Shown here piece by piece: positions 1-3,433 of a stretch of 7,691 nucleotides of DNA. Position 1 is the stretch's first letter; each line of letters opens with the position of its first letter. Under the pieces are notes generated by a model that worked only from the letters and a program-made list of their open reading frames with translations, did no database searches and was not told where the DNA came from. Source of the DNA: an uncultured Selenomonas sp. (lineage in GTDB: Bacteria > Bacillota > Negativicutes > Selenomonadales > Selenomonadaceae); contig CAJPRR010000109.1 of assembly GCA_905373085.1 (NCBI GenBank), forward strand, positions 1-7,691, in the 5' to 3' direction. The position numbers and the translations under genes were made by a program.

Positions 1-12
1 GGGGCTGTTGCA
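1..12. repeat. Inverted copy of the terminator right arm (GGGGCTGTTGCA)
   Basis: The first 12 bases, GGGGCTGTTGCA, are the exact reverse complement of 193-204, and their first 10 bases recur as a direct repeat at 162-171. The outer pair therefore forms 12-bp perfect inverted repeats bounding a 204-bp stretch. GG..CTGTTGCA resembles terminal inverted repeats of some IS families, notably IS6-type ends, but no transposase lies between the arms. It could be the end of a MITE-like element, or one of many copies of a terminator arm. The left flank lies outside the window, so a target duplication cannot be examined. Confidence 0.55.
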
Positions 13-15
13 TGA

Positions 16-141
16 GCGCCCCTTTCGGCTCACTGCGTTCGCCACTTCCCCCGTTGCGACGGGGGAAGCTAATATGCCATAACGAAAAGCCTCCCCCGTG
101 CGACACGGGGGAGGGGGACCGCAAAGCGGTGGTAGGGGCGC
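16..141. repeat. Imperfect palindromic intergenic element with nested C/G-rich hairpins
   Basis: The outer arms GCGCCCCT (16-23) and AGGGGCGC (134-141) are exact inverted repeats. Inside lie three hairpins. One is at 45-68, with a 10-bp stem CTTCCCCCGT/ACGGGGGAAG and loop TGCG. One is at 90-114, with an 11-bp stem CCTCCCCCGTG/CACGGGGGAGG and loop CGA. A small one is at 118-130 (ACCGC/GCGGT). The first two hairpins are near-copies of each other, separated by an AT-richer spacer (69-89). No coding potential is evident. The layout resembles the short palindromic intergenic repeats (CTTCCCCC...GGGGGAAG type) common in Firmicutes genomes, which I recall but could not check here. Confidence 0.7.
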
Positions 142-161
142 CTTGAGCGCTAACACGAACA

Positions 162-209
162 GGGGCTGTTGTACGGAGTCAAAACAACTTCGTGCAACAG
201 CCCCTTTTT
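162..209 (+). terminator. Strong rho-independent terminator
   Basis: GGGGCTGTTG (162-171) pairs perfectly with CAACAGCCCC (195-204). Pairing continues inward to 179/187, giving an 18-bp stem with two G·U pairs and a 7-nt A-rich loop (180-186). It is followed directly by TTTTT (205-209) and then ATTT. Only the plus strand has the T-run, so it stops transcription entering from the left and insulates the downstream promoter. The gene it serves would lie left of the window. Confidence 0.88.
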
Positions 210-211
210 AT

Positions 212-240
212 TTGACGCAAATGCGCGGAAACTTTATAAT
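212..240 (+). promoter_or_regulatory. Sigma-70/SigA-type promoter for the Rpn-family gene
   Basis: The -35 box is TTGACG (212-217) and the -10 box is a perfect TATAAT (235-240), separated by exactly 17 bp. The expected start site is near 247, leaving a leader of about 32 nt with a GAAAGG ribosome-binding site (265-270) eight bases before the ATG at 279. The -35 begins within a few bases of the preceding terminator's T-run. With nothing clearly stopping transcription at 1127, this promoter could also feed the rimP operon. Confidence 0.85.
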
Positions 241-278
241 GAAAGCAAGGAAAACGCTGTCACAGAAAGGGTTCCGTC

Positions 279-1127
279 ATGCGGACAAGAGATTTTAATG
301 CACTGAACGATCTTTTATTTAAATTCATCTTTGGCCACAAAGAGAATAAGGAAATCACGTTGTCCTTTATCAATGCAGTGCTCGGCTTGGAGGGCGAGCG
401 GCGCTTTGTCGACCTGCGCTTTGCAGACCGCGAGATCGATCCGGAGGAATAGCATGGGAAGGGATCGGCACTCGATCTGCTCTGCATGACGAATGACGAA
501 ACGCAGATCAACATCGAAGTGCAGGTTCAGAACCGACAGAATATGGGACAGCGCAGCCTGTACTATTGGGCGAAGCTTTACCAGAGCACGCTCGGACGCG
601 GTGAGAAGTACGAGAATCTGCGGCGCACTGTTGCAATCAATCTGCTCGGGTATGAATATCTGCCGCTCTCGGGATTTCACCATATGTACGGACTCTATGA
701 CGAGACGGGGGCGCATCGGCTTACCAATGACATTGAGATACACTTTTTGGAACTCCCGAAGGTGACGCGTCAGGACATCCGCAGTATGCGGACGCTGGAC
801 AAGTGGATGGCGTTCATCGGGAATAGGCTGAGCGATGAGGAAATGGAGGCGATTGCGATGAGCGAGGCGGCGATCAATACGGCGTGGGACAAGATTGAGG
901 CGTTCATGCGAGATGCGGGGCAGCGACGCAAATATGAACTGCGTGAGAAGTATGAGCATGACTATGCGAGCGATATGGAGGGGGCGTGGAAGCAGGGCGT
1001 CATGCACGTTGCACTGAATATGCTGCGGGCACAGACACCAATCGGGACAATCGGGAAGATGACGGATATGCCGGAATCTGCGATATTGAAACTTGCAAAA
1101 GATAATGGGCTCAGAATACAAGGATAG
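279..1127 (+). pseudogene. Rpn-family recombination-promoting nuclease/putative transposase, interrupted by an in-frame TAG
   Basis: Reading from ATG 279 in one unbroken frame to TAG 1125-1127 gives a typical Rpn-family (PD-(D/E)XK nuclease) protein of about 282 codons. The only disruption is a TAG at 450-452 (codon 58). The start MRTRDFNALNDLLFKFIFG, the DREIDPEE stretch, the core NIEVQVQ, the RSLYYWAKLY segment, IHFLELPK and DKWMAFIGN are all family hallmarks. The predicted catalytic residues are Asp66 (LDLL) and Glu80-x-Gln82 (EVQ). The stop lies before Asp66. A restart at ATG 486 (codon 70) would keep EVQ but lose Asp66, and no convincing ribosome-binding site precedes it. Known Rpn proteins are DNA nucleases that promote RecA-independent recombination. 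The 5' part is AT-richer than the operon (301-360 is 20 of 60 G+C), consistent with acquisition. I call it a pseudogene; a sequencing error or stop suppression remains possible. Confidence 0.85.
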
Positions 1128-1149
1128 GGCTTTACAAAAGTCCTATCCT
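1121..1149. repeat. 29-bp palindrome spanning the end of the Rpn gene and the rimP promoter -35
   Basis: AGGATAGG (1121-1128) is the exact inverse of CCTATCCT (1142-1149). The pairing extends inward (G·T, then CTTT/AAAG) to a 13-bp stem around the loop ACA (1134-1136). The left arm includes the nuclease stop codon, and the centre holds the TTTACA -35 box. The bases that follow (ATGCTATACTTC) are not a T-run on either strand, so it is a poor intrinsic terminator. It could work as an operator, or as a weak terminator or RNA-stabilising hairpin for the upstream transcript. Confidence 0.7.
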
Positions 1150-1159
1150 ATGCTATACT
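1131..1159 (+). promoter_or_regulatory. Promoter of the rimP–nusA–infB operon
   Basis: The -35 box is TTTACA (1131-1136) and the -10 box is TATACT (1154-1159), with 17-bp spacing. TGC just before the -10 makes it an extended -10 promoter. Transcription should start near 1166, giving a leader of about 69 nt before the rimP ATG. The -35 and most of the spacer lie inside the 1121-1149 palindrome. No other comparable promoter is seen before rimP apart from the upstream nuclease promoter. Confidence 0.8.
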
Positions 1160-1182
1160 TCAAGAAATTCATTTGAAATCTG

Positions 1183-1210
1183 GAAAGAGTGGGTGGAAGC
1201 CCACTCTTTC
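1183..1210 (+). promoter_or_regulatory. Leader hairpin in the rimP 5' untranslated region
   Basis: GAAAGAGTGGG (1183-1193) pairs perfectly over 11 bp with CCCACTCTTTC (1200-1210), and a further T·G pair closes a GGAA (GNRA-type) tetraloop. It sits between the predicted start site (about 1166) and the rimP ribosome-binding site (1225-1230). Only three T residues fall near the 3' end of the stem, so it is not a classic terminator. Similar hairpins before rimP in other Firmicutes are something I recall but did not verify. It may act as a pause, attenuation, stability or protein-binding element. Confidence 0.65.
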
Positions 1211-1234
1211 ATTGCGTATGAGAAGAGGGAGAGC

Positions 1235-1684
1235 ATGAGCGCGAAGATCGAAGAGCGCGTCGAGGAGATTGTGCGCGGTCTCCTGACGGATGTGCCGGAG
1301 TTGGAGCTGGTCGATGTCGAGTATGTGCGCGAGCGCGACTACTATCTGCGTGTTTACATCGACAAGGAGGGCGGCATCGACATCGACGACTGCCAGGCGC
1401 TGAGTGAGCGGCTGGAGGAGATTCTTGACCGCGAGGACTTCATCCCCGACGCCTACATTTTGGAGGTGTCCTCGCCGGGGCTCGACCGCGTGCTGCGCAA
1501 GCCGCGCGATTTCGAGCGCGATCGCGGCAAGCAGGTCGATGTGACGCTCTACGCGCCCTTTGACGGAAAGAAACAGTGGACGGGTGCACTCACAGACTGC
1601 GACGGCAAGACGCTGACTCTTGATGACGGGATTCAGATCCCCATGGAGCAGGTCTCACAGATACGTCTGCATATCGACTTTTAG
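1235..1684 (+). CDS. rimP: Ribosome maturation factor RimP
   Basis: RimP binds the free 30S subunit in the cytoplasm and helps its maturation, especially assembly around S12 and the central pseudoknot. The 149-residue length fits the family. The N-terminal alpha/beta domain (about residues 1-75) contains ELVDVEYVRE and LRVYIDKEGGIDIDDC. The signature EVSSPGLDR follows at 77-85, and the C-terminal SH3-like domain runs to the end. I chose ATG 1235 because AGAGGGA (1224-1230) lies at correct spacing and the protein then starts where family members do. A GTG at 1193 in the same frame would add 14 residues, but it lies inside the leader hairpin and has no ribosome-binding site. It is the first gene of the operon, and the nusA start follows 13 nt after its stop codon. 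Confidence 0.96.
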   Translation: MSAKIEERVEEIVRGLLTDVPELELVDVEYVRERDYYLRVYIDKEGGIDIDDCQALSERLEEILDREDFIPDAYILEVSSPGLDRVLRKPRDFERDRGKQVDVTLYAPFDGKKQWTGALTDCDGKTLTLDDGIQIPMEQVSQIRLHIDF

Positions 1685-1690
1685 GGAGGA
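1683..1690 (+). promoter_or_regulatory. Ribosome-binding site that fixes the nusA TTG start
   Basis: AGGGAGGA overlaps the rimP stop codon and lies seven bases before TTG 1698-1700. An in-frame ATG exists at 1620, but it is inside rimP and would add 26 residues that do not belong to NusA. The TTG is therefore the likely start. Confidence 0.8.
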
Positions 1691-1697
1691 TTGGGTT

Positions 1698-2825
1698 TTG
1701 GCAAGAAAAAGCACAAAGGAGAAGAACGGCGGAAAGGAGTTCCTGCAAACCTTGCAGGAGCTTGCGTACGAGAAGGGCATCGACGAGGAGCGCCTCTTTG
1801 AGACCATCGAGCTGGCGCTGATCTCGGCATATCGACGCAATTTCAGCTCGGCGCAGAACGTCCGTATCTCTCTGTCGCGTGAGACGGGCGCATTCCACGT
1901 CTTTGCCCGCAAGACGGTTGTCGAGGAGGTTGAGAACGACATTACGGAGATCTCCCTCGAACAAGCGCGTGCCATCAATCCTGACTACGACATCGAAGAT
2001 GTGGTCGAGATCGAGATGACCCCTGCGAACTTCGGCCGCATTGCGGCGCAGACGGCGAAGCAGGTCGTCATGCAGCGCCTGCGTGAGGCGGAGCGCAGCA
2101 ATGTCTATGACGAGTACAAGGATCGCTCCTCGGATATCGTCACGGGCATCGTCCAGCGCGTTGAGGGGCGCAACGTATTCGTCGACATCGGGCGTGCCGA
2201 GGCGCTGCTCATGGCGACGGAGCAGCTGCCGACGGAGGAGTACAACTACGGCGACACGCTGCGCGCCTACATCATCGAGGTGAAGAGTACGGCGCGCGGC
2301 CCGCAGATCATGCTCTCGCGCACGCACCCGGGACTCCTCAAGAAGCTCTTCGAGCTGCAGGTGCCTGAGATGCAGGAGGGCGTGGTCGAGATCAAGTCGA
2401 TTGCACGCGAGGCGGGCAGCCGCTCGAAGGTTGCCGTCTACTCGTCCGAGGAGCGCGTCGACCCGATCGGCGCCTGTGTCGGTCCGCACTACATGCGCGT
2501 ACAGGCGGTGGTCGACGAGCTCGCGGGGGAGAAGATCGACATTGTGAAATGGAGCGACGATCCCGCGACCTACATTGCGAACTCTCTGAATCCGGCCAAG
2601 GTGATCTCGGTCGCCGTCAACGAGGCGGAGAAGGTCTCGCGCGTCATCGTTCCCGACTACCAGCTCTCGCTTGCCATCGGCAAGGAGGGGCAGAACGCCC
2701 GCCTCGCGGCAAAGCTGACGGGCTGGAAGATCGATATCAAGAGCGAGTCACAGGCAGCGGAGCTGATGGCGGAGGAAGCGGCGGAAGATACCGCTGCGGA
2801 GGAGTCCGCCGCAGAGGAGGCATAA
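1698..2825 (+). CDS. nusA: Transcription termination/antitermination factor NusA
   Basis: NusA binds RNA polymerase and nascent RNA and modulates pausing, intrinsic termination and antitermination, including on rRNA operons. Starting at TTG 1698 the protein has 375 residues, the usual size for the Firmicutes form without the proteobacterial C-terminal repeats. The N-terminal polymerase-binding domain covers roughly 1-140, the S1 domain 144-210 (SSDIVTGIVQRVEGRNVFVD), KH1 about 215-285 and KH2 about 290-350. KH2 has an intact GKEG loop (328-331) within AIGKEGQNARLAAKLTGWKI. KH1 is unusual: the conserved DPIGACVG is followed by PHYM instead of an x-x-G-containing loop, so Tyr265 replaces the second glycine of GXXG. 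The protein ends in an Ala/Glu-rich acidic tail of about 25 residues. The stop TAA is directly followed by the ylxR ATG. Confidence 0.96.
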   Translation: MARKSTKEKNGGKEFLQTLQELAYEKGIDEERLFETIELALISAYRRNFSSAQNVRISLSRETGAFHVFARKTVVEEVENDITEISLEQARAINPDYDIEDVVEIEMTPANFGRIAAQTAKQVVMQRLREAERSNVYDEYKDRSSDIVTGIVQRVEGRNVFVDIGRAEALLMATEQLPTEEYNYGDTLRAYIIEVKSTARGPQIMLSRTHPGLLKKLFELQVPEMQEGVVEIKSIAREAGSRSKVAVYSSEERVDPIGACVGPHYMRVQAVVDELAGEKIDIVKWSDDPATYIANSLNPAKVISVAVNEAEKVSRVIVPDYQLSLAIGKEGQNARLAAKLTGWKIDIKSESQAAELMAEEAAEDTAAEESAAEEA

Positions 2826-3104
2826 ATGGCAGAGGCGAGACAGCCCGAGCGGCTGTGCGTCGGCTGCCGTACGCTGCATCCAAAGCGTGAACTTCTGCGC
2901 ATCGTAAAGAGTCCTGACGGAACGGTCGCACTCGACCCGACGGGCAAGAGTCCCGGGCGCGGCGCGTATCTCTGTCCCTCCTCCGAATGCCTCCGCAAGG
3001 CGCGCAGACAGAACGGTCTCTCGTGGTCGTTCAAGGGGCGGGTTTCTCCCGCCGTCTACGACGCACTCGAGGAGATTGTGCAGCACGGGGAGGATGGAAC
3101 ATGA
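2826..3104 (+). CDS. ylxR: YlxR (RnpM) family RNA-binding protein, DUF448
   Basis: This 92-residue protein has the family pattern: RLCVGCR near the start (Cys11, Cys14), KRELLRIV at about 20-27, and the GRGAYLC motif at 44-50 followed by Cys55. The family is a small basic nucleic-acid-binding fold encoded between nusA and infB in many Gram-positive-type genomes. The Bacillus subtilis member was reported to bind the RNase P RNA and modulate RNase P, hence the name RnpM. Whether this orthologue does the same is inference. The four cysteines (11, 14, 50, 55) could bind a metal, which the sequence alone cannot show. The start ATG abuts the nusA stop and has a strong AGAGGAGG (2813-2820) five bases upstream. 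Its stop overlaps the next start by ATGA, implying translational coupling. Confidence 0.93.
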   Translation: MAEARQPERLCVGCRTLHPKRELLRIVKSPDGTVALDPTGKSPGRGAYLCPSSECLRKARRQNGLSWSFKGRVSPAVYDALEEIVQHGEDGT

Positions 3105-3433
3105 ACGAGGCTTTGCAGCAGCGCATCACGAACCTCCTCAGCATGGCGGCACGCGCGCGGCGCATCCTGTCCGGTGCGTTCGTTGTGGAAGAGGCGCTGA
3201 AGCGAAAGCAGGGGACATACCTCCTGCTCGCAGCCGATGCCTCCGAGGAGACCAAGGCGAAATTTACCCGCATGGCGGCGCAGCTGAATGTGCCGACGGC
3301 GGAATTACTGACCATGCAGCAGCTCGGGCACTGTCTCGGCAAGGAGTATCGTGCGGTTGCTGTGCTGATAGATAGAGGATTTGCGGACAGGCTCAGCGCC
3401 TATTTGCAGGATATACCGACGGGGGTGGATTGA
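3101..3433 (+). CDS. ylxQ: L7Ae/L30e-family RNA-binding protein YlxQ
   Basis: The 110-residue protein matches the bacterial L7Ae-like family that recognises kink-turn RNA. The N-terminal helix NLLSMAARARRILSG (11-25), the strand and helix TYLLLAADASEETK (39-52) and the C-terminal LGKEYRAVAVLIDRGFA (79-95) are the usual elements. An earlier in-frame start would run back through ylxR. ATG 3101 is preferred because it overlaps the ylxR stop (ATGA) and has GGGGAGG (3087-3093) seven bases upstream. Its position between ylxR and infB is the standard one. The exact role is not settled in the family; binding of k-turns in rRNA, RNase P or riboswitch RNA has been proposed. The stop codon overlaps the infB ATG by one base (TGATG). 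Confidence 0.93.
   Translation: MNEALQQRITNLLSMAARARRILSGAFVVEEALKRKQGTYLLLAADASEETKAKFTRMAAQLNVPTAELLTMQQLGHCLGKEYRAVAVLIDRGFADRLSAYLQDIPTGVD

Noticed and set aside
45..141. CRISPR-like repeats
   Set aside because: There are only two near-copies of a C/G-rich hairpin with a short spacer and no array periodicity; palindromic intergenic repeat is the better description.
98..298. Open frame of 66 codons across the left repeats, terminator and promoter
   Set aside because: It runs through hairpin repeats, a terminator and promoter boxes, has no ribosome-binding site, and its product is not protein-like.
315..1121. Antisense open frame of 268 codons opposite the Rpn pseudogene
   Set aside because: The forward reading matches the Rpn family over its whole length; the reverse reading is a shadow.
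1121..1160. Intrinsic terminator for the nuclease gene
   Set aside because: The stem is strong, but no T-run follows it on either strand and it overlaps the rimP promoter, so it is listed as a palindrome rather than a terminator.
1193..1234. Upstream GTG start extending RimP by 14 residues
   Set aside because: The GTG is inside the leader hairpin, has no ribosome-binding site, and the extra residues do not fit the family start; ATG 1235 has good spacing.
1590..2489. Antisense open frame of 299 codons opposite nusA
   Set aside because: Composition and position are those of a codon-bias shadow; there is no motif and no promoter or ribosome-binding site on that strand.
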